From Sphingomonas phyllosphaerae FA2 (GTDB lineage: Bacteria > Pseudomonadota > Alphaproteobacteria > Sphingomonadales > Sphingomonadaceae): a stretch of 64,000 nucleotides of DNA. Positions 9,581 to 18,274 of this stretch are shown here, piece after piece (position 1 is the stretch's first letter; each line of letters starts with the position of its first letter). The notes below the pieces were generated by a model. It was not told the origin of the DNA and did not search any database. It saw nothing but the letters and a program-made list of their open reading frames with translations. A program made the translations under genes and the position numbers. Location of the stretch: the NCBI RefSeq assembly GCF_000427645.1, contig NZ_KE386571.1:248001-312000 (forward strand), written 5' to 3'.

Positions 9581-10435
9581 GTGGCGAAAGCAACCACGCC
9601 CGCCGACCTGACCATCACCCCGCGCGACCGGCGATTCGGGCGCGGTGCCACGATCCGGCGTTGGTGGCTGAACGACGACCCTTATGCCACCGCCTTCTAC
9701 AACGCGCTGTCGGTGACCTTTCCGAAGGGCGAGGGGTTCTTCGTCGACAGCGTGCGGAAGTTCCGTGAGGGCACGCCGCCGCGGCTGGAGCGCGAGATCA
9801 ACGCCTTCATCAAGCAGGAGGTGCTGCATACCCGCGAGCATGTCGCGTTCAACCGGCATGTCGCCGATCAGGGTTACGACACGACGTTGCTGGATCGCGA
9901 CGTCGATGCGGCGCTGGCGCTGACCAAGGGGCGGCCACCGATCGGAAGCCTCGCCGCCACGACCGCGCTCGAACATTTCACGGCGATGCTCGCGCACGAG
10001 CTGATTGCCAATCCGCGCCATCTGGCCGGCGGCGACGAGCAGGCGCGCGGCTTGTGGCTGTGGCACGCCGCCGAGGAGATCGAGCATAAGGGCGTCGCCT
10101 ATGACACCTGGCTGCACGCAACGCGCGATTGGCCGCGGTTTACGCGCTGGCGGATCAAGGCGCTGGTGATGCTGATCACGACGTGGCGGTTCGTCCACGG
10201 TCGGGCGCGCGGCATGGCCGAGCTGCTGCGGCAGGACGGGTTGACCGGACCTAGGGTCTGGGCGCGGATGGCGTGGTATGCCTTCGGCTATCCGGGGATG
10301 GCGCGGAAGGTGGCGGGGGTGTGGCTGGCCTATTTCCTGCCCGGCTTCCACCCGTGGAAGCACGACGATCGCGCGCTGATCGGGCTGGCCGAGAGCGACT
10401 ATGAGGCGGCGGTGCTGCCGCGAGTGACGGTGTGA
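9581..10435 (+). CDS. Putative metal-dependent hydrolase (PF10118-like, ferritin-like helical protein)
   Basis: A 284-residue predicted soluble protein of the family annotated as metal-dependent hydrolase (COG3687). Clustered acidic/histidine motifs are spaced as in helical diiron proteins: EREINAFIKQEVLHTREH, ALEHFTAMLAHE and WHAAEEIEHKGVAYD. The chemistry is not established for the family; a diiron oxygenase or hydrolase acting on lipids is possible. The GTG at 9581 is preferred because GGAGG (9571-9575) sits five bases upstream; an earlier GTG at 9569 precedes that site. The gene is divergent from a TetR regulator that probably controls it. Confidence 0.75.
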   Translation: MAKATTPADLTITPRDRRFGRGATIRRWWLNDDPYATAFYNALSVTFPKGEGFFVDSVRKFREGTPPRLEREINAFIKQEVLHTREHVAFNRHVADQGYDTTLLDRDVDAALALTKGRPPIGSLAATTALEHFTAMLAHELIANPRHLAGGDEQARGLWLWHAAEEIEHKGVAYDTWLHATRDWPRFTRWRIKALVMLITTWRFVHGRARGMAELLRQDGLTGPRVWARMAWYAFGYPGMARKVAGVWLAYFLPGFHPWKHDDRALIGLAESDYEAAVLPRVTV

Positions 10436-10826
10436 CCGCGCAATCGGGCGGAAGTTGGCGATGTTTGCGCTCACCGCCGGAAAACGCGGGATCGACTGCG
10501 ACCAAGGGGACGTGGCGGGAGCGGGCGAGGCCATGGGGAGGGTATAAGGTCGCGACGCTGATGTAGGACAGCAGCGGCTGGCAAGCCATTGTATCGGCGG
10601 CTGTTGATTGCGAGCCGATCGGGATGAGGAAGCAGGCGGCACTTGGCCTGCGTCAATCCGGGTCATCAGCAAAAGTGGTGCGGACGGCGAGGGCGGCGTC
10701 GGCTTTGCGCCGAAAAGCCTCGTCGATGTTTGCGCATGAATGCTCGCCGCATCGTTCGAAGCTTTGCCGATGCCGCTTCTCTGTTGCCAGCGACGCGCCT
10801 GGGAGGTGATGACGGCAAGTTGATCC
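10436..10826. other. Intergenic stretch without recognisable gene
   Basis: No reading frame here has a recognisable product or a convincing start. It separates the hydrolase gene from the family B palindrome and the OsmC remnant, and may be decayed coding sequence. Confidence 0.5.
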
Positions 10827-10886
10827 GTCATTGCGAGCGCAGCGAAGCAATCCGGCGCCGGATTGCTTCGCTGCGCTCGCAATGAC
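10827..10886. repeat. Perfect 60-base palindrome, family B (GTCATTGCGAGC type)
   Basis: Thirty-base arms with no loop: left arm begins GTCATTGCGAGCGCAGCG, right arm ends CGCTGCGCTCGCAATGAC, meeting at CCGGC|GCCGG. It lies in a convergent gap. A diverged copy is at 27928-28012 and a single arm at 41183-41211. Confidence 0.9.
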
Positions 10887-10918
10887 GACCGGATGATACG
10901 ATCTGACGTCATCATGAC

Positions 10919-11047
10919 CTAGTCGGCCCAGTCGAAGACGATCGGCGCATCAATGCCGAGTGCGTTGTGCACCGGGCACGCACGCACCGCGGTCTCGAGT
11001 TTGCGCCGTTGGCGCTCGTCGAACGTGCCCGGCACGCGCGCGACGGG
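10919..11047 (-). pseudogene. 3' remnant of an OsmC-family peroxidase gene
   Basis: Forty-two codons ending in TAG, in frame with a TGA at 11048-11050, with no possible start. The translation contains VPGTFDERQRRKLETAV and ACPVHNALG and ends APIVFDWAD, closely resembling the C terminus of OsmC-type organic hydroperoxide reductases, including the resolving-type cysteine in CPVH. The rest of the gene is absent: the GNAT gene ends 20 bases further on. This is therefore a 5'-truncated relic. Confidence 0.75.
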
Positions 11048-11067
11048 TCAGCGTTATCCTCCGACCT

Positions 11068-11619
11068 TCACGCCGCGATCGGCATTGCGGCGTCGGTGCG
11101 CGCGACCTGCGCGTCGAGATCGAGCGCGAAGTCGACCGATGCGACCATCCCGCCGCGCGCCAGCGACCATCGCTGCGACCGGCCGGTCTCGACGAAGCCG
11201 AGCTTGCGCAGCACCGTCCCCGACGTCGGATTGTCGGCGTGGTGATAGGCGGTGAGCCGCGTCAGCGGCAGCGCGTGGCGCGCGATGTCGATCACGGCGC
11301 GCCCGGCCTCGGTCGCATAGCCTCGGCCCCACGCGTCGGGGGTCAGCCAATAGCCGAGTTCGTGATCGCCATTGTCCGCGCGGTGCAGACCGATCCCGCC
11401 GATCAGCCGGTGCGCGCCGCTGCGTTCGACGATGACGAAGCGCGGCTCGGTCGCGCCGCGCGGCAGCGACAGGAACGTCTCCGCATCCTCCGACGTGTAG
11501 GGCCAGGGGGCGCGGGCGAGGCGGTTCACGACCGTTTCGTGGCCAATCGCCTGCGCAAGCGCGGGCGCGTCCTCGAACCAGCCGGGCCGTAACGTCAAGC
11601 GGGGCGTCAACGCGAACAT
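11068..11619 (-). CDS. GNAT-family N-acetyltransferase (RimJ/RimL type)
   Basis: Acetyl-CoA-dependent N-acetyltransferase of 183 residues. It starts MFALTPRLTLRPGW and has the family core: GGIGLHRADNGDHELGYWL, the acetyl-CoA loop WGRGYATEAG, and NPTSGTVLRKLGF near the C terminus. A longer frame upstream would run through the rpmA terminator, so the ATG at 11619 (AGGAG eight bases upstream) was chosen; the ATG at 11628 is a close alternative. A GNAT gene next to rpmA is common in sphingomonads. The acceptor is unknown. Confidence 0.88.
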   Translation of the reverse strand: MFALTPRLTLRPGWFEDAPALAQAIGHETVVNRLARAPWPYTSEDAETFLSLPRGATEPRFVIVERSGAHRLIGGIGLHRADNGDHELGYWLTPDAWGRGYATEAGRAVIDIARHALPLTRLTAYHHADNPTSGTVLRKLGFVETGRSQRWSLARGGMVASVDFALDLDAQVARTDAAMPIAA

Positions 11620-11701
11620 GTGCTCCATCTCCTGCGACGGGCCCGTGGCACGCGACGATGACGCGCGCGCGACACGGGGGACGGTAAGGGGAGGGAGCAA
11701 C

Positions 11702-11735
11702 AAGAAAAAAGGGAGCCGGGGCGGACCCGTCTCCC
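11702..11735 (-). terminator. Rho-independent terminator of rplU-rpmA
   Basis: On the minus strand, GGGAG and CGGG pair with CCCG and CTCCC around a short loop, followed directly by TTTTTTCTT. A second perfect hairpin without a T-run (GGGTTCCG / CGGAACCC, 11746-11764) lies between it and the rpmA stop. Confidence 0.85.
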
Positions 11736-11803
11736 TTGTCTGGCTGGGTTCCGTCTCGGAACCCCGGGTCGCCCTGGTGGGCAACCCGTGTGGTCACCCG
11801 ATG

Positions 11804-12073
11804 TTATTCGGCCGCGGCCGCAATCATATCGACCGAACAGAATTTGCGGCCGAGCTTGCCGTCGTGGAACACCACGCGGCCATCGACGAGCGCAAACAGG
11901 GTATGGTCCTTACCGATGCCGACGTTGCGGCCCGGGTAGAACTTCGTCCCGCGCTGACGCACTAGAATGTTGCCCGCGATCGCTTCCTGACCGCCGAACT
12001 TCTTCACGCCAAGGCGACGGCCGGCCGAATCACGACCGTTACGCGACGAACCGCCTGCTTTCTTATGTGCCAT
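11804..12073 (-). CDS. rpmA: 50S ribosomal protein L27
   Basis: Large-subunit protein whose N terminus reaches the peptidyl-transferase centre. The 89-residue product begins [20 protein letters not shown] and contains [15 protein letters not shown], the invariant L27 stretch. It has the short proteobacterial N terminus without a cleaved leader. It lies 28 bases downstream of rplU on the same strand, with a strong terminator following. Confidence 0.98.
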   Translation of the reverse strand: MAHKKAGGSSRNGRDSAGRRLGVKKFGGQEAIAGNILVRQRGTKFYPGRNVGIGKDHTLFALVDGRVVFHDGKLGRKFCSVDMIAAAAE

Positions 12074-12101
12074 TGTGTCTGTTCCTTTCGCGCTTTGGGG
12101 C

Positions 12102-12398
12102 TCAGCCGACCGAGACGATCTTCAGGATCGTGTGGTTCTGGCGATGGCCATTGCGGCGACGATAGTTGTGACGGCGACGCTTCTTGAAAACGATCACCTT
12201 CTCACCCTTCGCCTGGGCGATGATTTCGGCGGCGACCGTCAGGCCCGCGACGTCCTTCAGTTCCGCGCCCTCGCCAGCGAGCAGCACATCACCCAGCGTC
12301 ACCGACGCGCCGGCCTCGCCCTCGATCTTCTCGACGACGATCTTGTCTCCGGCGGCGACGCGGTACTGCTTGCCGCCCGTGCGCACGACTGCGAACAT
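12102..12398 (-). CDS. rplU: 50S ribosomal protein L21
   Basis: Large-subunit protein binding 23S rRNA. The 98-residue product starts [18 protein letters not shown] and carries the C-terminal L21 signature [16 protein letters not shown]. It is first gene of the rplU-rpmA operon; a TTGACA promoter candidate lies about 80 bases upstream, leaving room for a leader. Confidence 0.98.
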   Translation of the reverse strand: MFAVVRTGGKQYRVAAGDKIVVEKIEGEAGASVTLGDVLLAGEGAELKDVAGLTVAAEIIAQAKGEKVIVFKKRRRHNYRRRNGHRQNHTILKIVSVG

Positions 12399-12479
12399 GG
12401 CTACGATGTTTCCTTCAACGGGAATTGCTTCCCAAATGTCATGGACCGCGACGGGCGTAGCCGCACGGTTGAAGCGTGG

Positions 12480-12508
12480 CGGTTAGGATAGCCCTTCCGG
12501 GATGTCAA
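12480..12508 (-). promoter_or_regulatory. Putative rplU promoter
   Basis: Minus strand: TTGACA (12508-12503), a 17-base spacer, then TAACCG (12485-12480) in the rplU leader region. The -35 is perfect and the -10 weak. Confidence 0.45.
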
Positions 12509-12532
12509 CCGATTCCCCGACCACAGGGCCGG

Positions 12533-12913
12533 TTAATGGCGGTGCAATCGCTTCAATCCATAGCGTCCGTCGTCGAACCGGTCGAACAGCCCGGCGATCG
12601 CCGGATGGTCGACGGGTTCGTCGCTGTCGTCATGCTCCAGGTTCTGCTGGCTGACATAGGCGACGTAGCTCGATTCGAGATTCTCGGCGAGCAGATGGTA
12701 GAAGGGCTGGTCCTTGGCGGGGCGCAGCGTCTCCGGGATCGACTGGTACCATTCCTCGCTGTTGGCGAAGACCGGGTCGACGTCGAAGATCACACCGCGG
12801 AAGTCGAGCATCCGGTGGCGCACGACGTCGCCGATCGAGAAACGGGCATGGGCGATCGGCGGAGCGATCGGATCGGCAGGGAGGCGGGTATCAGCCAGCG
12901 CATCGCGGGTCAT
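12533..12913 (-). CDS. hspQ: Heat-shock protein HspQ
   Basis: Small DNA-binding heat-shock protein that in enterobacteria is an adaptor modulating Lon. The 126-residue product has the YccV-like core FSIGDVVRHRMLDFRGVI, DVDPVFANSEEWYQSIP, DQPFYHLLAEN and YVSQQNL. The C-terminal stretch DDSDEPVDHPAIAGLF is typical of alphaproteobacterial members. The ATG at 12913 gives the usual length; no clear ribosome-binding site is visible, and a GTG at 12946 is the alternative. Confidence 0.92.
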   Translation of the reverse strand: MTRDALADTRLPADPIAPPIAHARFSIGDVVRHRMLDFRGVIFDVDPVFANSEEWYQSIPETLRPAKDQPFYHLLAENLESSYVAYVSQQNLEHDDSDEPVDHPAIAGLFDRFDDGRYGLKRLHRH

Positions 12914-13041
12914 GCCAGCGTATCTAGTGCAGAAATCGTGCAGCACAACACGAGATGCGCTTGCGTCGTGTATCGCAAGCCGCTAGGGGCCGCGCCTCGA
13001 CCCACCGCCGGGCGCTTTTCGAAGCCGCCGGTGACCCTCGC

Positions 13042-13131
<90 letters not shown>

Positions 13132-13399
13132 CTTATCATTGCATCGTGACCGCGAAACGTCCTGCGCCAGTTGCTGGCGGGAGCGAGAGTTCCTGTGCGG
13201 TGCGACCGGCCAACGTCGCTGCGGCGAGAGGCCGCTGACCCGGCGACGAGACTACGACCACGCCAATCGGCGAAAAGGCTTGAAATTGGTCAGCTTTTGG
13301 TTTTGAACCATGTTTGCGGCGTCAAGCAGTTGAGTGCGCCTCCGAAGTAAGTCTTGCGCTGACGATTTGATGCATACCGCGGGGACGGCACCAAGAAAA

Positions 13400-13413
13400 C
13401 TGGTTCAGATCAA
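13400..13413. promoter_or_regulatory. Weak FNR/FixK-like half-palindrome upstream of the TonB receptor
   Basis: CTGGT-tcag-ATCAA matches TTGAT-N4-ATCAA at 8 of 10 arm positions, 22 bases upstream of the candidate -35 element. Weaker than the copies near 48 and 50 kb. Confidence 0.25.
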
Positions 13414-13434
13414 TGTCTTCCGCGCTGGATACGC

Positions 13435-13463
13435 TTGACAAATCCGTAGCCGCGATCATTAAA
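13435..13463 (+). promoter_or_regulatory. Putative promoter of the TonB receptor gene
   Basis: Perfect TTGACA at 13435-13440 with a 17-base spacer to ATTAAA (13458-13463), 53 bases before the ATG. AAGGGGAGG (13503-13511) is a strong ribosome-binding site. The upstream 13132-13434 stretch holds no gene. Confidence 0.55.
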
Positions 13464-13486
13464 TAAAAAAGCCTTATTAAATAAAA
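13458..13486 (+). repeat. Direct repeat ATTAAATAAAA in the TonB receptor promoter
   Basis: Two identical 11-base copies at 13458-13468 and 13476-13486, starting 18 bases apart, in the only strongly AT-rich stretch of the region. The first overlaps the predicted -10 box; they may be a regulator-binding pair or simply easily melted DNA. Confidence 0.5.
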
Positions 13487-13515
13487 CACGTTTTCAGGGA
13501 TGAAGGGGAGGATCA

Positions 13516-16500
13516 ATGCGTAGGATCACTGTACGCGGCGCGATGCTGACCGCCGTATCGCCCGTCGTGCTCAGCATGGCGATGGTCGTGGACGCCACGG
13601 CGCAGACCACCACGCCGGACGCCGTCGCCACCTCGGCCGATCAGGTTGCCGCACCGGCGCAGACCGACGACGCCGCCGGCGATATCGTCGTCACCGGTAT
13701 CCGCGCGTCGCAGGCGCGCGCGATCGAGGTGAAGCGCAACGCGGACAGCGTCGTCGAGGCGATCAGCGCGCAGGACATCGGCAAGCTGCCCGACGTCACC
13801 ATCTCCGACTCGCTCCAGCGCATCGCGGGCGTCCAGATCCGCCGCGACGCGGGCGAGGGCGCGGCGATCAACATCCGCGGCCTGCCGCAGGTGACGACGC
13901 TGCTCAACGGCGAGCAGTTCCTCGGCGCCAATTCGGTGACGACCGTCCAGCCGAACTTCACCGACATTCCGTCGCAGCTGTTCTCGGGCGCGACCGTGTT
14001 CAAGTCGCCGACCGCTTCGCTGCAACAGGCGGGCCTTTCGGGCACCGTCGACCTGCTGACGCGGCGTCCGTTCGACCTGAAGCGTGGGCTGACCTTCTCG
14101 GCCGCTGCCGAGGGGCAGTATGGTGACAAGACCAAGAAGTGGAACCCGTCCGCCAACGGCTTGATCGCCTTCCACGGCGAGCGCATCGGCCTGCTGGTGT
14201 CGGCGGCGTACAGCGACCTGACGCTCGCCAACAGCTTCCGCGGAATTCAGGATTACGGTGTCGCGCTGAATAACGAATATGGTCGCGATGCGACGATCGG
14301 CAGCGACGGCGTCTTGTCGCCGGCGATTGCGGGGCAGTTTGCAACCGGCAACAACGGCGTCAGCCGCGGCACGCCGATCCGCAATTCGTCGGGCGCACTG
14401 GTCGGCTATGACCTGAACGGCGACGGCGATGCGAACGACACGTACATCACGCCGCAGTCGCACACCGCATGGAACCGCGTCACCGATCGCCAGCGGTTCG
14501 GCGCCAACGCCTCGCTGCAATTCGAGATCAATGACGCGCTGCAACTGACTGCCGACGCCTTCTATACGCGCCAGACGCAATATGATCGCACCGCCGGCTT
14601 CCAGTTCCAGAACGTCGACTGGTTGTCGTCGCCCTTCGTGCCGACCAAGTCGACCGATACCGGCGCGACCTACAATCAGTCCGTCAATCTGGGCGATGGC
14701 CCCAACCCGAACGGCGGCGACCGCATTCCGATTACCGCCAGTCGGCCGTTCAACGTCAACACGGTTCAGCAATATACCTACGGGCTGCCGAACTTCGACA
14801 GCTATGCAGAGACGTTCCGCACCAAGAGCGAGTCGCAGAACTACAATCTGCAGCTCGACTGGAAGCCGTCCGAAACCTTCAAGGCGACCGTGCGGGGCAT
14901 CTATGGCAAGGCGTATCGCAACCGCGATCAGTCCTATACGCAGTTCAGCCTGACCAACGGCAAGCAATGGGCGTATAATGGCGTCGGCAATTATCCGGCC
15001 GGCGACGTCACCTTCAACCCGACCGGCTATCAGATCTACAGCGACACTGCGACCGTCGACTATTCGAGCGGCGCGCCGGTGTTCGGCTTCTCGCCGGGGT
15101 TCCTGGCGCAGGCGTCCGATCCGTCGCGCTATGGGCTGAAGACGATCTCGTCGGAGGGCAATCAGTATCAGAAGGGCGACATCTGGGCGTTGCGTGGCGA
15201 TGCCGAGTGGCAGGCCAACGATCAGTTGAAGGTGGCGTTCGGCGGCCGTTACGGCGAGCGGAGCGTCAACCAGTTCACGTTCGACCGCGTCTCGCCCTTC
15301 TACGCCGGCAACCGCGACAATGCGGCCAATCCGGCGGCGGGCTGCCTCGTCAAGTGGAAGGCGTTCGACGTCAACCTGAACGACAAGTCCTGCCCGGTGC
15401 TCGACGCGCAGGGCAATGCTTACACGGCCGGTCTGACGCGACAGGCGACCGACCCGATCTTTGCCGGGTTGATCAAGCGATATGCGCTGCCCGCCAATGG
15501 CGCGCCGAACCTCTATGTTCTCGATCCCAAGGCGATGGACGACAGCGAGGCGTGGCAGAACAAATTCTATCCGGGCAGCCAGAACCTCGTGAACCCGGCG
15601 CTGTCGTTCGACGTCCACACGCGCCAGATCTCGGGTTACGCGCAGGTGTCGGGTGAGGGCGAGTTGCTGGGGATGCCGTTCCGCGCGAACGGTGGCCTGC
15701 AGGTCGTCAACACGAAGCTCAACGTCCGCCAGAACATCGTCGGCAACCCGCAGCCCTATGGCGTGTCGGGTGTGGACGCGGGCGATCTGGTGACCAAGCG
15801 CGAGTTCACCGACTTCCTGCCGTCGATCAACATCGCCTTTGACGTGACCAGCAAGCTGCGCGCGCGTGCTGCCTTCTCGAAGACGATGACGTTGCTCGAC
15901 TTCCAGCAATGGGGTGGTGGCCTGAACGTCGGTTACGCGATCAACACCACGATCAATCCGGCGCGGTTCGAGGCGCAGACCGCTACCTCGGTCGGCAACC
16001 CGAACCTCAATCCGTGGCGCGCGACCAACGTCGAGGGCAGCTTCGAATATTACACCGGCCGGTCCAGCCTGCTGGCGATCGGTGCGTTCTACATCGCGGT
16101 CGACAGCTTCATCTCGAACACCACCGAGATCCGCAACGACATCCCCGACAATGACGGCGTGATCCGTCGTCCGGTCGTCACCAACACGCTGGCGCAGGGC
16201 GAGGGCGGGACGCTGAAGGGCATCGAGGCGTCGGCGCGGCAGTCGCTGGCCGATTACGGCGTCAACGGCTTCTTCGGTGGGTTCGGTGTCGACGCCAACT
16301 ACACGCTGTCGCTGGGCGATGCCGGGCTGGTGGATCTGGCGGGCAACAATCAGCCGTTCCAGGACAATTCAAAGCATCAGGTCAATGCGGCCTTGTGGTT
16401 CGAGAAGTACGGGTTGCAGGCGCGCGTCGCCTACAACTATCGCTCGAAGCGGCTGGTGTCGTCGAATTACGGCGGGATCGTCGGGCTGGCGCAATATCAG

Positions 16501-16683
16501 GCACCGACCAACTATCTCGACGCCTCGATCTCCTATGACGTGACGCCGTTCATCACGCTGTACGGGCAGGCGTCGAACCTGACCGCCGAAACCGAGCGTT
16601 ATTACCTGACCTGGACCGATCAGGTGTTCAACGAGAACATCTACGAGCGCCGCTTCATCGCCGGGGCGCGCGTGCGCTTCTGA
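13516..16683 (+). CDS. TonB-dependent outer-membrane receptor (Xanthomonas/Caulobacter carbohydrate-type)
   Basis: A 1055-residue outer-membrane transporter powered by TonB, probably importing an oligosaccharide. A signal peptide ends near DATAQ (about 29). An Asp/Ala-rich stretch precedes the TonB-box-like DIVVTGIRASQ (about 55), then the plug with DSLQRIAGVQIRRDAGEG and NIRGLPQVTTLLNGEQF. The remainder is a beta-barrel ending in an aromatic residue (ARVRF). The proportions match the TIGR01782 family of sphingomonads and Caulobacter. It is the first gene of a locus with a halogenase homologue, a ROK regulator and a family 2 glycosidase, implying a glycoside substrate. A strong hairpin follows the stop. 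Confidence 0.93.
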   Translation: MRRITVRGAMLTAVSPVVLSMAMVVDATAQTTTPDAVATSADQVAAPAQTDDAAGDIVVTGIRASQARAIEVKRNADSVVEAISAQDIGKLPDVTISDSLQRIAGVQIRRDAGEGAAINIRGLPQVTTLLNGEQFLGANSVTTVQPNFTDIPSQLFSGATVFKSPTASLQQAGLSGTVDLLTRRPFDLKRGLTFSAAAEGQYGDKTKKWNPSANGLIAFHGERIGLLVSAAYSDLTLANSFRGIQDYGVALNNEYGRDATIGSDGVLSPAIAGQFATGNNGVSRGTPIRNSSGALVGYDLNGDGDANDTYITPQSHTAWNRVTDRQRFGANASLQFEINDALQLTADAFYTRQTQYDRTAGFQFQNVDWLSSPFVPTKSTDTGATYNQSVNLGDGPNPNGGDRIPITASRPFNVNTVQQYTYGLPNFDSYAETFRTKSESQNYNLQLDWKPSETFKATVRGIYGKAYRNRDQSYTQFSLTNGKQWAYNGVGNYPAGDVTFNPTGYQIYSDTATVDYSSGAPVFGFSPGFLAQASDPSRYGLKTISSEGNQYQKGDIWALRGDAEWQANDQLKVAFGGRYGERSVNQFTFDRVSPFYAGNRDNAANPAAGCLVKWKAFDVNLNDKSCPVLDAQGNAYTAGLTRQATDPIFAGLIKRYALPANGAPNLYVLDPKAMDDSEAWQNKFYPGSQNLVNPALSFDVHTRQISGYAQVSGEGELLGMPFRANGGLQVVNTKLNVRQNIVGNPQPYGVSGVDAGDLVTKREFTDFLPSINIAFDVTSKLRARAAFSKTMTLLDFQQWGGGLNVGYAINTTINPARFEAQTATSVGNPNLNPWRATNVEGSFEYYTGRSSLLAIGAFYIAVDSFISNTTEIRNDIPDNDGVIRRPVVTNTLAQGEGGTLKGIEASARQSLADYGVNGFFGGFGVDANYTLSLGDAGLVDLAGNNQPFQDNSKHQVNAALWFEKYGLQARVAYNYRSKRLVSSNYGGIVGLAQYQAPTNYLDASISYDVTPFITLYGQASNLTAETERYYLTWTDQVFNENIYERRFIAGARVRF

Positions 16684-16700
16684 TCGCGCTTCCCTGCCGC

Positions 16701-16735
16701 GGGCCGTCGTGCTGTGTTCGCACGTACGACGGCCC
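16701..16735. terminator. Strong hairpin between TonB receptor and halogenase genes
   Basis: Perfect ten-base stem GGGCCGTCGT / ACGACGGCCC with a 15-base loop that can pair further (GTGC/GCAC). No T-run follows on the plus strand, so it is more likely an attenuator or 3' mRNA-stabilising structure that keeps receptor expression above the downstream genes. Confidence 0.55.
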
Positions 16736-16768
16736 AAGGCCCGAGACAGCGTGAGGTGAGAGAGCAGA

Positions 16769-18274
16769 ATGCGTGATCCGATACGATCGATCGTGATCGT
16801 CGGCGGAGGTACGGCGGGCTGGATGGCCGCGACGTTCCTCGCGCGGCGCCTGGCGCATCTGCGGCTGGCGATCACGGTCGTCGAAAGCTCGGCGATCGGA
16901 ACGATCGGGGTCGGCGAAGCGACGGTGCCCGCGATCCGCGACTTCTTTGCCGCAATCGAACTCGGCGAGGCGGACGTGCTCCGCGAGACCGAGGCGACGA
17001 TCAAATACGGCATCCGCTTTGCCGGATGGAAGGAGCCGGGGCACGACTTCTTCCACCCGTTCGGCCTGTACGGGGTCGGGGCGCATGGCGTGGCGTTCCA
17101 TCATTATTGGTTGAAGCTGCGCGCGGGCGGCGATGAAACGCCGGTCGGGGCCTATTGTCTGGCGACGCAACTGGCGGAGCGTGGGCTGTTCCTCCCGTCG
17201 GTCGATCGGCCGGCCAACGATCTGGGCGTATTCAATTTCGCGGTGCATTTCGATGCGTCGAAATTTGCGGCGCTGCTGCGACGGCTCGCGCTCGCCAACG
17301 GCGTCCAGCACGTCGACGCGCGGATCACCGATGTCGTGCGCGACGGCGAGGACGGGCGCGTCACCGCGGTGAGGCTCGACAGCGGGCAGGACATCGCCGG
17401 CGATCTGTGGATCGATTGTTCGGGGTTTCGCAGCCTGTTGCTGGGCGAGGCGCTCGACGTCCCATTCGTCGACTGGCGGCAATGGTTGCCGTGCGACCGC
17501 GCGGTGGCGATCCCGTGCGAGGCGGCGCAGGTGCACCGGCCGTTCACTACCGCCACCGCAACCAGCGCGGGGTGGCGGTGGCACATTCCGCTGCGGCACC
17601 GCGTCGGCAACGGGCATGTCTATTGCTCGGACTTCATCGACGATGCGGCGGCGGAGGACGATCTGCTTGGGGCGCTGGAAGGCAAGCCGCTCGCGGCGCC
17701 GAACCGCATCCGCTTCACCGCCGGCCATCGCGCGCGCTTTTGGGAGAAGAACGTCATCGGGCTCGGGCTGGCATCTGGCTTCCTCGAACCGCTTGAATCG
17801 ACGAGTATAACGCTGATCCAGTCGGGGTTGGAGCGGTTGATCCCGCTGTTCCCGACGCGGGACATCGACCCGCGACTGGCCGCGACCTACAACCGCCAAT
17901 CGGTGCTGGAGTTCGAGCGCATCCGCGACTTCCTGATGCTGCATTACAGTGGCAACCGACGTATCGGTGAACCCTTCTGGGATCATGTCCGCGGGATCGT
18001 GCCTACCGAGGCTTTGCAGGGAAAACTCGACGCGTGGCGCGCGGCGGGCGAGTTTGTGCGGCGCGAGTGGGACACGTTCCAGGATGCGAGCTGGCTGAGC
18101 ATGTATGCGGGGTTCGACGACCTGCCCGCGCGTTACGCGCCGCTGGCCGATCAAATTCCCGAGGCCGATCTGCACGATAGCCTGATGCGTATGCGCGCGG
18201 CGATCGAGGGCACGTTGCGCCATGCCGAGCCGCACGCGGACTTCCTGACCCGCGTCCATGCAGGTCGGGCATGA
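16769..18274 (+). CDS. Flavin-dependent tryptophan-halogenase family protein
   Basis: A 501-residue member of the FADH2-dependent halogenase family. It has the FAD loop GGGTAGWMAA (12-21), K79 in EATIKYGIRF aligning with the catalytic lysine of tryptophan halogenases, the AGWRWHIPL stretch (WxWxIP motif, about 267-275), and FLEPLESTSI near the substrate-binding acidic residue. Such genes are frequent beside TonB receptors and glycosidases in sphingomonads and Caulobacter, where the substrate is generally unknown; some members brominate indole. It lies 85 bases after the receptor and its end overlaps the ROK gene. Confidence 0.9.
   Translation: MRDPIRSIVIVGGGTAGWMAATFLARRLAHLRLAITVVESSAIGTIGVGEATVPAIRDFFAAIELGEADVLRETEATIKYGIRFAGWKEPGHDFFHPFGLYGVGAHGVAFHHYWLKLRAGGDETPVGAYCLATQLAERGLFLPSVDRPANDLGVFNFAVHFDASKFAALLRRLALANGVQHVDARITDVVRDGEDGRVTAVRLDSGQDIAGDLWIDCSGFRSLLLGEALDVPFVDWRQWLPCDRAVAIPCEAAQVHRPFTTATATSAGWRWHIPLRHRVGNGHVYCSDFIDDAAAEDDLLGALEGKPLAAPNRIRFTAGHRARFWEKNVIGLGLASGFLEPLESTSITLIQSGLERLIPLFPTRDIDPRLAATYNRQSVLEFERIRDFLMLHYSGNRRIGEPFWDHVRGIVPTEALQGKLDAWRAAGEFVRREWDTFQDASWLSMYAGFDDLPARYAPLADQIPEADLHDSLMRMRAAIEGTLRHAEPHADFLTRVHAGRA

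Noticed and set aside
10436..10826. Minus-strand short frames considered as a decayed gene
   Set aside because: No recognisable homology in any frame; left as unassigned intergenic DNA.
13513..15909. Open frame of about 800 codons antisense to the TonB receptor
   Set aside because: Composition is Arg/Ala/Val-rich with no recognisable domain, and it mirrors a clearly real gene; long antisense frames are expected at this GC content.
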